From assembly GCF_022063185.1 (NCBI RefSeq), contig NZ_CP091913.1, forward strand, positions 3,411,501 to 3,475,500: a stretch of DNA of 64,000 nucleotides. Direction: 5' to 3'. The stretch is from Nostoc sp. UHCC 0870 (lineage in GTDB: Bacteria; Cyanobacteriota; Cyanobacteriia; Cyanobacteriales; Nostocaceae). A program made the position numbers and the translations under genes. Below are positions 19,081 through 29,352 of this stretch, one piece after another (position 1 is the first letter of the stretch; each line of letters begins with the position of its first letter). A model generated the notes under the pieces. The model was not told the DNA's origin. It saw nothing but the letters and a program-made list of their open reading frames with translations, and did no database searches.

Positions 19081-19105
19081 GTTTTTTCAGTTACCCATTT
19101 TTTTT
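19070..19105 (+). terminator. Strong rho-independent terminator
   Basis: TGGGTAGCTGA (19070-19080) pairs with TCAGTTACCCA (19087-19097, one G-U pair) across a 6-nt loop and is followed by eight T. It separates the 11.3-18.6 kb run and the small frame at 18736 from the exporter genes. Confidence 0.9.
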
Positions 19106-19142
19106 AGATGATTTCAATAAAATAGTGAGTTCCATCTAAATA

Positions 19143-19152
19143 TTGTGCATTT
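19143..19152 (+). promoter_or_regulatory. TTGTGCATTT motif upstream of the exporter operon
   Basis: The same 9-10-mer occurs in front of other genes of the peptide region: 30696-30705 (NHLP precursor), 31538-31546 (radical SAM gene) and 50609-50618 (second LanM, where it forms one arm of a palindrome). All four are intergenic. A shared operator is a hypothesis. Confidence 0.35.
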
Positions 19153-19267
19153 GTTCAGGAATAACTTTTCTATAATCTTGGGTGTATACCAAAAAAAGTA
19201 TCCCTCACTCAGCAATAATTTCATCATTATATTTAGACTGAAAACTTATTTATTAAAATGAGTACCA

Positions 19268-20716
19268 ATGTTAGAGCAAAAACGTCGCCTATTTCGCCAA
19301 GAATCTGTAGAGCGTTTATCTTCTCCTGAAAGATTAGACCAACTAATGCAAGTAGTCAGTCCTAGAAGCTGGCTACCTCTTGTTGCTTTAGCCTCCTTAG
19401 TGGGAGTCGCTATTATCTGGAGTATTTATGGACGTGTTCCCATCACAATTGAAGGTCGAGGAGTATTAATTTATCCACGTAAAGTAGTGCCGCTACAATC
19501 GAAAAATTCAGGGCAATTAATGACTTTAAATTTTCAAGTTGGGGATGTTATTCAAAAAGGACAAGTACTAGCAACAATTGACCAAGCTGATCTCCGCCAG
19601 CAATTGCAACAGCAACGAGCTAAACTGGTGCAACTAGAGTCACAAGACCAAGCAGCCAACTCAATATTTAATCAGCGTCTAAAACAAGACGAACAGTCAA
19701 CACAACAACAACGTCAATATCTCCAACAACGCATTCGAGAACTGCAAACTCTCACACCAATTCTGAAAACTAGAGATAATAGCTCTCTTGAGCAACAGCG
19801 TAAAAGCTTAAAACAAAACCTCCAACGCTTCCAAACTCTGAGTCCTGTTTTCCGACGCAGAATGGAAATCCGCCAACAGTTATTCCGCCAAGAAGGAGTA
19901 TTTTCAGCCGATGAAGCTTTGCAAGCAGAACAGGAATATCTAGAGAATTTGCAAAATATTTCTGACATCGAAACCCAATTAAAAGCACTCGATGTGACAG
20001 AGGCTCAAAAACAAAAAGAATATAGTGAAAATATCTCGACAATCTCCGATTTACAAGCCCAATTAAAGAAACTAGATAGTGAACTTACCTCTCAAGCGCA
20101 ACAAGACCTAGAAAATACGAATGTTCGCAAAAAAGAGATGCAGGAAGTTAAACGGGAGATAGCTAGACTGCAACTACAACTAGGCGATAATAGTAAAATT
20201 ATTAGTCAATATAATGGCAGAGTCTTAGAAACTACTGTGGCATCTGGACAGGTGATTAATGTCGGTACTCGTCTGGCAAATATAGAAGTAGAAAATCCTA
20301 GTAGTAAGTTAGTTGGGTTAGCTTATTTTTCAGTTGCAGAGGGGAAAAAAATTCAGTCGGGAATGACAATTCAAATCACCCCGGAAACTGTGAAACGGGA
20401 ACGCTTTGGTGGCATTGTTGGTAAAGTTACTAATATTTCCAATTTCCCCATTACCAAAGAAGCCGCAGCGAATGAAGTAGGTAATTCAGAAGTCGTGGAA
20501 GGTCTAGTTTCTCAAAAACAAGAAGGACTAATACAAATATTCTCTGATATAGAACAAGATTCTCAAACTTTCAGTGGTTATAAGTGGTCTTCTTCCAAGG
20601 GGCCACAGATGAAAATTTCTTCTGGAACTACTACCGTTGTGCGAGTTCAGGTCGAAGAACGCGCTCCTATCACCTTTGTACTACCTATCTTGAGGTCTTT
20701 CAGTGGTATCTACTAA
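19268..20716 (+). CDS. NHLM-type HlyD-family secretion protein (membrane fusion protein)
   Basis: The 482-residue protein has one N-terminal membrane helix (about 36-53, LPLVALASLVGVAIIWSIYG) and a biotinyl-lipoyl half (VVPLQSKNSGQLMTLNFQVGDVIQKGQVLATID). A long Gln/Leu-rich coiled coil covers about 105-300, followed by the second lipoyl half (SQYNGRVLETTVASGQVINVGTRL) and a beta-barrel. This layout and the linkage to two ABC transporters match the NHLM bacteriocin-system secretion protein. It would bridge the inner-membrane exporter to an outer-membrane channel. The next gene overlaps its end by 14 nt, so the three exporter genes form one operon. Confidence 0.92.
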   Translation: MLEQKRRLFRQESVERLSSPERLDQLMQVVSPRSWLPLVALASLVGVAIIWSIYGRVPITIEGRGVLIYPRKVVPLQSKNSGQLMTLNFQVGDVIQKGQVLATIDQADLRQQLQQQRAKLVQLESQDQAANSIFNQRLKQDEQSTQQQRQYLQQRIRELQTLTPILKTRDNSSLEQQRKSLKQNLQRFQTLSPVFRRRMEIRQQLFRQEGVFSADEALQAEQEYLENLQNISDIETQLKALDVTEAQKQKEYSENISTISDLQAQLKKLDSELTSQAQQDLENTNVRKKEMQEVKREIARLQLQLGDNSKIISQYNGRVLETTVASGQVINVGTRLANIEVENPSSKLVGLAYFSVAEGKKIQSGMTIQITPETVKRERFGGIVGKVTNISNFPITKEAAANEVGNSEVVEGLVSQKQEGLIQIFSDIEQDSQTFSGYKWSSSKGPQMKISSGTTTVVRVQVEERAPITFVLPILRSFSGIY

Positions 20717-22982
20717 TTCTACCTTAGCCCCACCTTTTAATTTTTGGCAGTATGTGCAGAAATTACTGCCTACAAGAAGCAAGCGGGCAAAAACACCCAC
20801 GCTTTTGCAAATGGAAGCTGTGGAATGTGGTGCAGCCGCTTTAGGAATTATCTTAGGTTACTTTGGTCGAATTGTTCCCTTGCCAGAATTGCGTCGAGAG
20901 TGCGGTGTTTCCCGTGATGGTAGTAAAGCATCTAATGTGTTGAAGGCTGCAAGAAATTATGGTCTTGATGCTAAGGGTTTTAAAAAGGAACTAGATAAAC
21001 TACAAGAGCTAAATCCACCTTATATTATTTTTTGGGACTTTAACCACTTTTTAGTAGTAGAAGGATTTCGCAAACAGAGAGTTTATCTCAATGATCCCGC
21101 TACAGGCCCCCGGAGTATATCTTTGCAGGAATTTGACGAGGGTTATACTGGGGTAGTGCTGGTGATGGAACCAAGCCCAGAGTTCCAAAAAGGTGGACGC
21201 AAACCTAGCATGATGGGATCTTTGTGGGAGCGGCTACAAGGGTCAACAAGTGCGTTAGTTTACTGCATAGTGGCGGGATTTTGCTTAACTCTGGTGGGAA
21301 TTGCTGTACCAGTATTCAGCCAAATATTTGTAGATGAAATCCTGGTAGAGCAAAGATTAGATTGGCTAAATCCTTTACTTGTAGGAATGGCGATCGCAGC
21401 TGTATTGCAAGGGTGTCTAACGCTACTGCGCCTGCGATATCTGCGCCGCTTAAACATCAAATTGTCTGTGGGAATGTCCAGTCGCTTTCTCTGGCATATG
21501 CTGCGCCTACCGGTGGGGTTTTATGCCCAACGTTTTGCCGGAGAAATCACCAGTCGCATCAGTCTCAATGACCAAGTTGCTAATGTGCTTTCAGGACAGT
21601 TGACAACGACAATCATTGATGCAGTCATGGTAATTTTCTATGCCATCATCATGTTTCAATATGATTGGCTGCTGACCTTGATTGTGATTAGTTTAGCGAT
21701 CGCCAACATTGTAACTTTACGCTTAGTATCCCGTCAGCGTGTAGACCTCAATCAAAAGTTGATGCTAGATTTCGGCAAAGCTGAAGGGGTTTCTATTGCG
21801 GCTCTCCAAGGCATAGAAACCCTTAAAGCATCAGGCTTAGAGTCCGATTTCTTTTCTCGCTGGTCAGGCTACCATACGAAGGCGATCAATAGCCAACAGC
21901 AAATGGATGTCACCAATCAATTATTTTCCATCCTACCCACACTCTTACAAGCGATTTCTGCGATGTTATTGTTAGTGATTGGTGGTTTACGAGTGATGGA
22001 TGGCCATCTTAGCATCGGGATGCTTGTAGCTTTTCAAGGTTTGGTAGGAAGTTTTGAAGCACCTGTGAGCAGTTTACTCAACTTTGGTAGTACCCTGCAA
22101 GAATTAGAGGGTAATTTGATTCGCCTAGATGATGTCCTAGATAACCCAACTGATACCTCAATAGCACAGCGCAACTTGGCTGAAGACCTAGAAAACCAGG
22201 AAAATGTTACCCTACTTTCTTCCTCTACCGCTTTACCAAGATTGCAGGGATATGTAGAGTTACGTAATCTCACCTTTGGTTATAGCCGCCTAGACCCTCC
22301 CTTGATTGAAAATTTTCACCTCTCACTAAAACCCGGACAGAGAGTGGCTTTGGTCGGCGGTAGTGGCTCTGGTAAGTCTACCATTGCCAAACTTATAAGC
22401 GGACTCTATCAACCTTGGGCGGGAGAAATTCTTTTTGATGATCAATTAAGAGAACAGATTCCCCACCAACTACTAACTAACTCTGTGGCCATGGTAGAAC
22501 AGGATATTCTGTTATTTGGTGGCACAGTTAGGGACAATTTGACTCTTTGGGATCACACCGTATCCGATAAAAACTTACAGCGTGCTTGTCAGGATGCAGC
22601 TATTGATGATGTCATCCTCTCCATGAATGGGGGATATGATGCAGAACTGATGGAAGGTGCGGCTAATTTAAGTGGTGGTCAACGACAACGGTTGGAAATT
22701 GCCCGTGCTTTGGTCAATAATCCCTCAATACTTGTCATGGATGAAGCCACCAGTGCTTTAGATGCAGAGACAGAAAGAATTATTGACCAAAATCTCCGGC
22801 GGCGGGGATGCACCTGCATTATTGTGGCGCACCGATTAAGCACTATTCGGGATTGCGATGAGATTATCGTCCTAGAACGAGGCAAGGTAGTACAACGAGG
22901 TAGTCACCAACAGTTGTGGCAAGTTGAAGGTGTGTACTCGCGCTTAATCCGCACAGAAGGGGAAGCCTTGGAGGAGGAATAA
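20703..22982 (+). CDS. NHLM-type ABC transporter with N-terminal C39 leader peptidase
   Basis: The 759-residue protein is a peptidase-containing ABC exporter that removes double-glycine leaders while exporting the peptide. The C39 domain (about 30-155) keeps the full catalytic set: Cys42 in LLQMEAVECGAAALG, His near 116 in WDFNHFLVVEG and Asp in LNDPATGP. Six membrane helices follow (about 180-460). The ATPase carries Walker A VGGSGSGKST near 554, LSGGQRQRLEIARAL near 657 and VMDEATSALD. It starts at GTG 20703 within the end of the HlyD gene and ends 2 nt before the next ATG. The NHLP precursors in this window, whose leaders end VAGG or VAGA, are its expected substrates. Confidence 0.95.
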   Translation: MVSTNSTLAPPFNFWQYVQKLLPTRSKRAKTPTLLQMEAVECGAAALGIILGYFGRIVPLPELRRECGVSRDGSKASNVLKAARNYGLDAKGFKKELDKLQELNPPYIIFWDFNHFLVVEGFRKQRVYLNDPATGPRSISLQEFDEGYTGVVLVMEPSPEFQKGGRKPSMMGSLWERLQGSTSALVYCIVAGFCLTLVGIAVPVFSQIFVDEILVEQRLDWLNPLLVGMAIAAVLQGCLTLLRLRYLRRLNIKLSVGMSSRFLWHMLRLPVGFYAQRFAGEITSRISLNDQVANVLSGQLTTTIIDAVMVIFYAIIMFQYDWLLTLIVISLAIANIVTLRLVSRQRVDLNQKLMLDFGKAEGVSIAALQGIETLKASGLESDFFSRWSGYHTKAINSQQQMDVTNQLFSILPTLLQAISAMLLLVIGGLRVMDGHLSIGMLVAFQGLVGSFEAPVSSLLNFGSTLQELEGNLIRLDDVLDNPTDTSIAQRNLAEDLENQENVTLLSSSTALPRLQGYVELRNLTFGYSRLDPPLIENFHLSLKPGQRVALVGGSGSGKSTIAKLISGLYQPWAGEILFDDQLREQIPHQLLTNSVAMVEQDILLFGGTVRDNLTLWDHTVSDKNLQRACQDAAIDDVILSMNGGYDAELMEGAANLSGGQRQRLEIARALVNNPSILVMDEATSALDAETERIIDQNLRRRGCTCIIVAHRLSTIRDCDEIIVLERGKVVQRGSHQQLWQVEGVYSRLIRTEGEALEEE

Positions 22983-22984
22983 AG

Positions 22985-25891
22985 ATGCAGCAAAAAAGAG
23001 AGCATCAATTGTCAATACATGGTCAAACTTATATCTTTCAAGGTAATCAGCCGATCCTACTAGATGACCCCTCTAAGGTGTGGGTGATTCAATCTGGCTC
23101 TGTGGCATTATTTGCCGTTACAGTTAAAGATGGTGCGATCGCCGGAACTCGCCGTTATTTATCTAGTATCACTCAAGGACAGGCCTTATTCGGCACTAAA
23201 ACTATTAATCACCAACAGCAAATTTTAGCTGTGCCGATGGGGGAAGTTGAATTACTACAACTACATCAAGAATGTTTTCGGGAGTTAGTTGCTAATGCAG
23301 ATTCGAGACCAGTTGAGTGGGTAGATACTTGGCTGTTGCAACTGGGTAGTGTGTTATCTGGGGAAAATATCCCAGAAATTCAGGTGAAATCTAGAGGTGA
23401 AACCCGGTTTTCTCTGTTGAATGGTCAAACCTTCCAAGGGGAAACAGAGGTCTATTGGGTAGAAATTAAGCAAGGGACTGTCCGCCTCTTGGGGTTGCCA
23501 GAACTGACGCTGACAGATGCAACGGGATATTTTCCCCTGACTGACAAAATGTGGTTAGAAGCTGTTGAGGGGGTTCAATTAACCATCCAAACAACTAGCC
23601 AATTTTGGCACTCAGATCACCTCTTGGCTGGGTTGTCTGGGATGCACATTCAATTACTGCAATGTGTTGACTTTTTCGACCGACAAGAAGCAGAAGCAGA
23701 AATGATGCGATTGCGCGATCGCCAGCGTCTGAATCGTCAGGTGACATCTCAGGCATTGGGAGAGTTAGCATCTACATTGAGTCCTCAAGATGGTAACTTT
23801 TTCTTAGAAGGTACACCCCTGTTAGTGGCGGCTGGGGCTGTGGGAAAAGCTTTAGGGGTGAAAATTTGTCCTCCAGCCCGCTCAGAAAACCTCAAACGAG
23901 TTAAAGAGCCATTAGAGGCGATCGTCCGGGCTTCTCGCCTGCGGATGCGGCGAGTTTTATTACGGGACAACTGGTGGGAAAAGGATTGTGGCCCAATAGT
24001 AGCCTATACGGAGGCAGACAATCGACCAGTCGCACTCTTACCAATTTCGACTAATTCCTATGAACTCTTTGATCCAATTGGGCAAACCCGCATCAAAGTC
24101 AATGAACTGGTAGCTGAAACACTTTCTCCCGTCGCCTATGTGTTTTATCGGTCTTTTCCCGATCAGGTACTCAATACTTATAATGTGATTCTGTTTGCCC
24201 TCAAAGGACGTAGGCTAGATATTCTCGTCACCTTATTGACGGGTATTGCTGTCACACTTTTAGGGATGATCACACCCCAAGCTACCGCCATTATCATGGA
24301 TAATGCCATTCCCGATAGCGATCGCGGCTTATTGCTGCAAATCGGCATGGGGCTACTAGTTGCGGCATTGGGTACAGTTTTATTTCAGCTAGCCCAGGGT
24401 TTTGCCCTTTTACGCATCGAAACAGCCGCCGCCACAGCGACAGAAGTTGCTGTATGGGATCGGCTGATGAATTTACCTGTATCCTTTTTTCGCCAGTATA
24501 CAACTGGGGATCTCCACTCACGAGCATCATCTGTGGGTGAAATTAGTCGAGAACTCAGTGCTAACACGATCATCCAACTGATTACCAGTTTCTTTGCATT
24601 GTTTTATTTGGGGCAATTATTTAATTACAACTTTCAATTAGCCTTACTTGCAGTTGCAGTGGCGATCGTCACCGGCGCAGTTACTATAATTTCTGGTATT
24701 ATCCTCGTTGGTAAAGTGCGTCCCCTACTGGAATTACAAGGCAATATTTTTGGACAGACAGTACAAATAATTAACGGGATTTCCAAGCTGCATATTGCTG
24801 GAGCAGAAGAACGCGCCTTCGCCACTTGGGGTAAAGACTACACTCGCCAACTCAAACTTACCCTCAGTACACAACAAGTAGAAGATGTTGTAGTTCTTTT
24901 CAATACAGTGATGCCTATATTGACCTCTGGAATCCTTTTCTGGCTGACTATCAACCAGTTTAAAGAAGCTCAGACTTCAGGAACTATGGTAATCACCATT
25001 GGTACTTTCTTGGCGTTCAACGCAGCTTTTGAACAATTTGTAGGCGGAACAACAAATCTGAGTAACATAGTCACAGATATTGTGCAAATTACTCCACACT
25101 GGAAACGCACTCAGCCAATATTGCAAGCCATACCAGAAGTAGATTTGAGTAAAGCTGATCCAGGAAAACTCATCGGCAAAATTGTCATAGACCATATTAT
25201 GTTCCGCTACCGCAGTGACGGGCCACTGACACTAGATGATGTAAGTATCACCGCACAACCAGGGGAATTCATCGCCCTTGTAGGCGGTTCTGGAAGCGGT
25301 AAATCCACAATCTTCCGATTATTGCTGGGGTTTGAAACTCCTGAAAGTGGCAGCATCTACTACGATGGTCAAGACTTATCTGGGTTAGATGTAGAAGCTG
25401 TACGCCGACAGTTAGGTGTCGTCTTACAAAATGGTCGCCTGAATGCAGGCTCTATTTTTGAAAATATCGCCGGTGGTGCAAATATTACCTTTGATGAAGC
25501 TTGGGAAGCAGCTCGGATGTCTGGCTTCGCTGATGATGTAGCCGCCATGCCAATGGAAATGCACACGGTAGTTAGTGAAGGAGGTGGTAATCTTTCGGGA
25601 GGACAACGCCAACGCTTGCTCATCGCTCGCGCTTTAGTATTAAAACCCCGCATTCTTTTATTTGATGAAGCAACCAGCGCACTTGATAACAGAACTCAAG
25701 CAATTGTTAGTGAGAGTCTAGATAAAATGCAGGTGACTAGGATAGTAATTGCTCACAGACTTAGCACCATTCGTAATGCTCATCGCATCTATGTACTCCA
25801 AGCAGGACGAATTGTGCAGCAGGGAAGTTTTCGTGAACTAGCTGCTGTTGAGGGGCTATTCGCTCAACTAATGGCTCGCCAAATGGCTTAG
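22985..25891 (+). CDS. NHLM-type ABC transporter, permease/ATP-binding protein without peptidase domain
   Basis: The 968-residue protein begins with a long N-terminal region (about 1-400), including a cyclic-nucleotide-barrel-like start, that lacks the C39 catalytic residues. Five or six membrane helices (about 410-690) and an ABC ATPase follow: Walker A VGGSGSGKST near 767, LSGGQRQRLLIARAL near 869 and LFDEATSALD. The pairing of one peptidase-bearing and one peptidase-free ABC protein plus HlyD is the standard NHLM export set. The two ABC proteins probably act as a heterodimer. Confidence 0.93.
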   Translation: MQQKREHQLSIHGQTYIFQGNQPILLDDPSKVWVIQSGSVALFAVTVKDGAIAGTRRYLSSITQGQALFGTKTINHQQQILAVPMGEVELLQLHQECFRELVANADSRPVEWVDTWLLQLGSVLSGENIPEIQVKSRGETRFSLLNGQTFQGETEVYWVEIKQGTVRLLGLPELTLTDATGYFPLTDKMWLEAVEGVQLTIQTTSQFWHSDHLLAGLSGMHIQLLQCVDFFDRQEAEAEMMRLRDRQRLNRQVTSQALGELASTLSPQDGNFFLEGTPLLVAAGAVGKALGVKICPPARSENLKRVKEPLEAIVRASRLRMRRVLLRDNWWEKDCGPIVAYTEADNRPVALLPISTNSYELFDPIGQTRIKVNELVAETLSPVAYVFYRSFPDQVLNTYNVILFALKGRRLDILVTLLTGIAVTLLGMITPQATAIIMDNAIPDSDRGLLLQIGMGLLVAALGTVLFQLAQGFALLRIETAAATATEVAVWDRLMNLPVSFFRQYTTGDLHSRASSVGEISRELSANTIIQLITSFFALFYLGQLFNYNFQLALLAVAVAIVTGAVTIISGIILVGKVRPLLELQGNIFGQTVQIINGISKLHIAGAEERAFATWGKDYTRQLKLTLSTQQVEDVVVLFNTVMPILTSGILFWLTINQFKEAQTSGTMVITIGTFLAFNAAFEQFVGGTTNLSNIVTDIVQITPHWKRTQPILQAIPEVDLSKADPGKLIGKIVIDHIMFRYRSDGPLTLDDVSITAQPGEFIALVGGSGSGKSTIFRLLLGFETPESGSIYYDGQDLSGLDVEAVRRQLGVVLQNGRLNAGSIFENIAGGANITFDEAWEAARMSGFADDVAAMPMEMHTVVSEGGGNLSGGQRQRLLIARALVLKPRILLFDEATSALDNRTQAIVSESLDKMQVTRIVIAHRLSTIRNAHRIYVLQAGRIVQQGSFRELAAVEGLFAQLMARQMA

Positions 25892-25894
25892 TAA

Positions 25895-26036
25895 TATAGC
25901 GTTTCCTAATCTGGTGAGGTACTGAGTACACCACTAATAAAATTGGGCAATCTCCGCGCCCCTCTGCGTTTTTCTCTGCGCCCCTCTGCGTTTAAAAACA
26001 TTAGTTATGTACCTCACTTAACTAGGAATCGCTATA
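25895..26036. repeat. 142-bp palindromic repeat (TATAGCG family)
   Basis: The arms at 25895-25922 (TATAGCGTTTCCTAATCTGG...) and 26009-26036 are imperfect inverted copies, about 23 of 28 positions. The centre holds two tandem copies of CGCCCCTCTGCGTTT. A related element with the same TATAGCGTTTC end lies at 58040-58133. It follows the exporter operon and may form a hairpin at its transcript end. Confidence 0.7.
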
Positions 26037-26107
26037 AGCTAATTCACTGACAGATGCAATTTTTGCTCAACAACACAACTAATCAACAATAACCATAGAG
26101 GTGCAAA

Positions 26108-27583
26108 ATGAAAATTCAAATGATTGGTCATGCTTCCATATTTGTAGAAACACAAGATTGTAAAATAATGATGGACCCAGTGCTTTGGGATGAATTTTGT
26201 GAAGTGACCACAAGTATATGCCCTCAGCGCGAAGTTATTTACGACCAAATTCCTGAGTATGATGTATTAGTCATTTCCCACAGACATTTAGATCATTTTG
26301 ATATTCGTTCTCTTGCTTATCTGCCTAAAAATGTTGATGTTTTTATTCCTAAAGATAAGTTAGTAGAAAATTCTCTCCGTCAATTAGGATATTCTCGAAT
26401 CTACACCTTAAGCGATTCTAGTGAAGTTACTATTGGCTCTACTACTCTCATTGCTACCCGTTCAGAAAATCGTGTACCTGAGTATGGAATGATATTTGCT
26501 GATCCATCGGGAGTTTTTTGGAATCAAGTAGACTCAGAAGTAAATGCAAAAACAATTAATTTTGTCAAATCTCGTTACCCAACAATAGATTTTTTGTTGG
26601 CAAGCTGGCAACCTATGTTAGAAACCGAATATCAATATAACCAAAGCCTATCATTTCCTTTTCCAGGTTATAGCCATATTCTTCAACTTATCGGTTTGAT
26701 TAAACCAAAGTCAATTTCTCCTGGTGCAAATGGGTTCAAATTTATAGATGGTTCAGCATGGTTAAATAAAGTCGTATTTCCCGTCACTCAAGAACAATTT
26801 TGTAGAGACATAGAGAAAGTTTGCCCAGCAACAGAAAATATATTCGCTCTTCAGCCAGGAGATATTTGTGAAATTCAAAATGGCACATCAACCTACCTAG
26901 CTGGGAAGTCACAATTTGTCAAAACAGTGAAAAATGATAGAGAAATATTATATTTCTCGCCTGTAACTGCAAATGGTGAATTAATTGATAGAAATCCAAA
27001 TAATTATGATATTTCTGAAATGAAACAAACAATCGAAGAAGAAGTTTGTGTCAATTTAGAAAAATTCTTCATGGAACATAAGAATGATCTATTTGCAGAA
27101 TATTTTCACTGGGAAGTTAGATATCAAATAGAAATAGTATTCCCCGATAGTTCTCAAAAATGGTATTTTGACTTCACTGAAGATCCTATTCAATGCAGAA
27201 CAGGGTCGAATCCTTTAGCTAATGTGTTTAATATCATTACAGCTTCAAGTTTCTATGGAGTTTTAAAATCTGATAAAACTTGGGATTATCCTGGCACTGG
27301 GGGCTATTTACGAGCATTTGAAAAATTATATATAGCTAGCACTCACGGTACTATGCGCCCCGATATTAAATCAATAAATTTTTCTCCTTTAGCTTTAAAA
27401 TATCCCTATAAAACAGTTTTTGAAAATTTCTTGTGTAAAGAAGCAGAGAAATGGGCTAAAAAATATGAAAATAAACAGATTCCTAGTGAGAATAAAACCA
27501 GAATGATGAAGTTCGGAAATAATCTAATTCGGGTGTATCCTCAAAATATCCAAGAGCATCAATTGATAACAGCCAGTACCTAA
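26108..27583 (+). CDS. Metallo-beta-lactamase-fold protein
   Basis: The 491-residue protein begins MKIQMIGHASIFVETQDCKIMMDPVLWDEF, typical of UlaG-like metallo-beta-lactamase-fold hydrolases. The metal motif SHRHLDHFD (HxHxDH, about residues 56-63) is intact. The N-terminal 250 residues form this domain. The C-terminal half (about 290-490) is unfamiliar, with EYFHWEVRYQIEIVFPDSSQKWYFDF. It precedes the arginase-like gene and is probably part of the same tailoring set. Members act on esters, amides, phosphodiesters or as oxygen-dependent enzymes, so the substrate cannot be inferred. AGAGGTG precedes the ATG. Confidence 0.8.
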   Translation: MKIQMIGHASIFVETQDCKIMMDPVLWDEFCEVTTSICPQREVIYDQIPEYDVLVISHRHLDHFDIRSLAYLPKNVDVFIPKDKLVENSLRQLGYSRIYTLSDSSEVTIGSTTLIATRSENRVPEYGMIFADPSGVFWNQVDSEVNAKTINFVKSRYPTIDFLLASWQPMLETEYQYNQSLSFPFPGYSHILQLIGLIKPKSISPGANGFKFIDGSAWLNKVVFPVTQEQFCRDIEKVCPATENIFALQPGDICEIQNGTSTYLAGKSQFVKTVKNDREILYFSPVTANGELIDRNPNNYDISEMKQTIEEEVCVNLEKFFMEHKNDLFAEYFHWEVRYQIEIVFPDSSQKWYFDFTEDPIQCRTGSNPLANVFNIITASSFYGVLKSDKTWDYPGTGGYLRAFEKLYIASTHGTMRPDIKSINFSPLALKYPYKTVFENFLCKEAEKWAKKYENKQIPSENKTRMMKFGNNLIRVYPQNIQEHQLITAST

Positions 27584-27748
27584 AATATTGCACTAGGTTA
27601 CAGCCGATTTATCGCTAAATTATTGCTATAAAATGTAGGTAGGGCTGACGTAAGGAAAACCCGCATCCTGTGTCCAACTCCAAAGCCCTTCCTATAATCT
27701 TTCTACTCTTTAAGCAAACCACAATTACTTTTACAAAAGAAATAATTG

Positions 27749-29212
27749 ATGAACACAACAAAAAACACCATCAAAACCATTATCACAGAAGAACATTCTT
27801 CTCAACTCCATGTCTGGCATCAATTAGGCTGGAAAAATATCACTCTCATTTATTTAGATGAACACTTAGATTTTCAATATATTAGTAAAAATCGTATAGA
27901 AGCACTGAAAAAATGCCAAACTTCAGCAGAAATTGCTCAATTAGAAAAACCTTATCACATATTACCTGATCAGGGATATAGTTATGGAATCGAAGATTTT
28001 CTTTTTGCGGCTCATCGTTTGGGCATAATTGAACACCTCATTTGGGTAACTCTAACGCCAAAAAATCAACTACCAAATTCCATTAACTACATTCGGAAGT
28101 TACGTAGTTTTTTGCAAAATCATGATGGGTTTGAAATCAGTGATCTGACAAGTATTAAAATTACAGGCAATACAGTAACAACGAAAATATTGGGATTAAA
28201 TCTAACGATATGTGGATATGAAGATTTAAAAAATTTAACCTTTCCCTCCAACACTTTTATTGATATCGATATTGATTATTTTATTGGATTGCCTGAAGAT
28301 TATCCGTTAGCAGATCCAAAAAATATTTTTGACTGTTTAAAATCTCTTCCCATTAATTATGATACTGTCACTTTCACGCGCTCTGTGAATAGTGGTTATA
28401 TGCCTCTACGTTACCGTTTTATTGCCGATTACTTAGCGGCTCTTTGGCGTAATGATCTTCGTGAAATAGAACACTATCAACACTTATATACTCTTGATCA
28501 ACAAGCACGAAATAATCAAATTGAACTAGCCAAGAAAGGTTGTCTCCAAGAATTGCGAATAATACCAAACTGTGCTGCTACTTATTACCTACTGAGTCTT
28601 TGCGAATCTGAACCTCAAAAGGCTGCTAATTATGAACGAATTGCAGGAGAACTTTGCCCTAGTTATCGTTATAGTGTGCTTCGTTCAGCTAATGTGATTA
28701 TTAGTCGTGAATTTCAATATGATACTAATACAATCAAATTATTAGAAGAGAAATTAATGTTAACTGAAACAGATGTAGAAGAGAAACGTTTAACTCACTA
28801 CACTCTAGGAATTTTATATAGTATCAAATCGGCAAAGGAAGAAAGTATTAAACATTATAGATATTGCCAAGAAGTTCAACCGGGAAATTATCCTGAATTA
28901 AGCTTTAACATAGGTCTTATTTTTATGAAAGATAATGATTACGAAACAGCAATAAGCTTTTTTGAGCAGGCATTAGCTGATGAATCAACAAAAGCTAAAG
29001 CACATAAAATGCTTGGAAAAATTTATCTGGAACAGGGCAAATATGATTTAGCACAAGAGAATCTGAGATTAGCTACAGAAACTATACCCACTGATGAGCA
29101 ACCTATGAAACTATTAGCTAAACTATACAAAATAATAGGAGATCAAGCAAGATACGATCATCAAATACTAAAATACTATCAGATGAAATTACTGTTTCAG
29201 AGATTCATATAG
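27749..29212 (+). CDS. UPF0489-type protein, candidate peptide arginase, with C-terminal TPR repeats
   Basis: From ATG 27749 the protein has 487 residues. LHVWHQLGWKNITLIYLDEHLDF contains DxHxD (Asp37, His39, Asp41), and NTFIDIDIDYFIGLP gives the second acidic metal set (about 171-175). These correspond to the two dimanganese motifs of arginase-like ureohydrolases and are the UPF0489 pattern. The landornamide enzyme OspR, a UPF0489 protein, converts peptide arginine to ornithine after translation. About residues 320-460 form TPR repeats (LSFNIGLIFMKDNDYETAISFFEQAL; AHKMLGKIYLEQGKYDLAQENL), an addition that may bind leader or core peptide. It lies between exporter and epimerase genes. Arginine removal is an inference from family and context. 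Confidence 0.7.
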   Translation: MNTTKNTIKTIITEEHSSQLHVWHQLGWKNITLIYLDEHLDFQYISKNRIEALKKCQTSAEIAQLEKPYHILPDQGYSYGIEDFLFAAHRLGIIEHLIWVTLTPKNQLPNSINYIRKLRSFLQNHDGFEISDLTSIKITGNTVTTKILGLNLTICGYEDLKNLTFPSNTFIDIDIDYFIGLPEDYPLADPKNIFDCLKSLPINYDTVTFTRSVNSGYMPLRYRFIADYLAALWRNDLREIEHYQHLYTLDQQARNNQIELAKKGCLQELRIIPNCAATYYLLSLCESEPQKAANYERIAGELCPSYRYSVLRSANVIISREFQYDTNTIKLLEEKLMLTETDVEEKRLTHYTLGILYSIKSAKEESIKHYRYCQEVQPGNYPELSFNIGLIFMKDNDYETAISFFEQALADESTKAKAHKMLGKIYLEQGKYDLAQENLRLATETIPTDEQPMKLLAKLYKIIGDQARYDHQILKYYQMKLLFQRFI

Positions 29213-29352
29213 GAATAAATACTTTATATTAATAATCCTTGAAGATATTAATATTGTATTAGAAAAAAGATGTTAGTTTCTAGTAAATTTAGCTTGCTTT
29301 TTCTGTAATACAGCCCTTGATATATCTTATTTCTAATAAATGATAAATTGCC

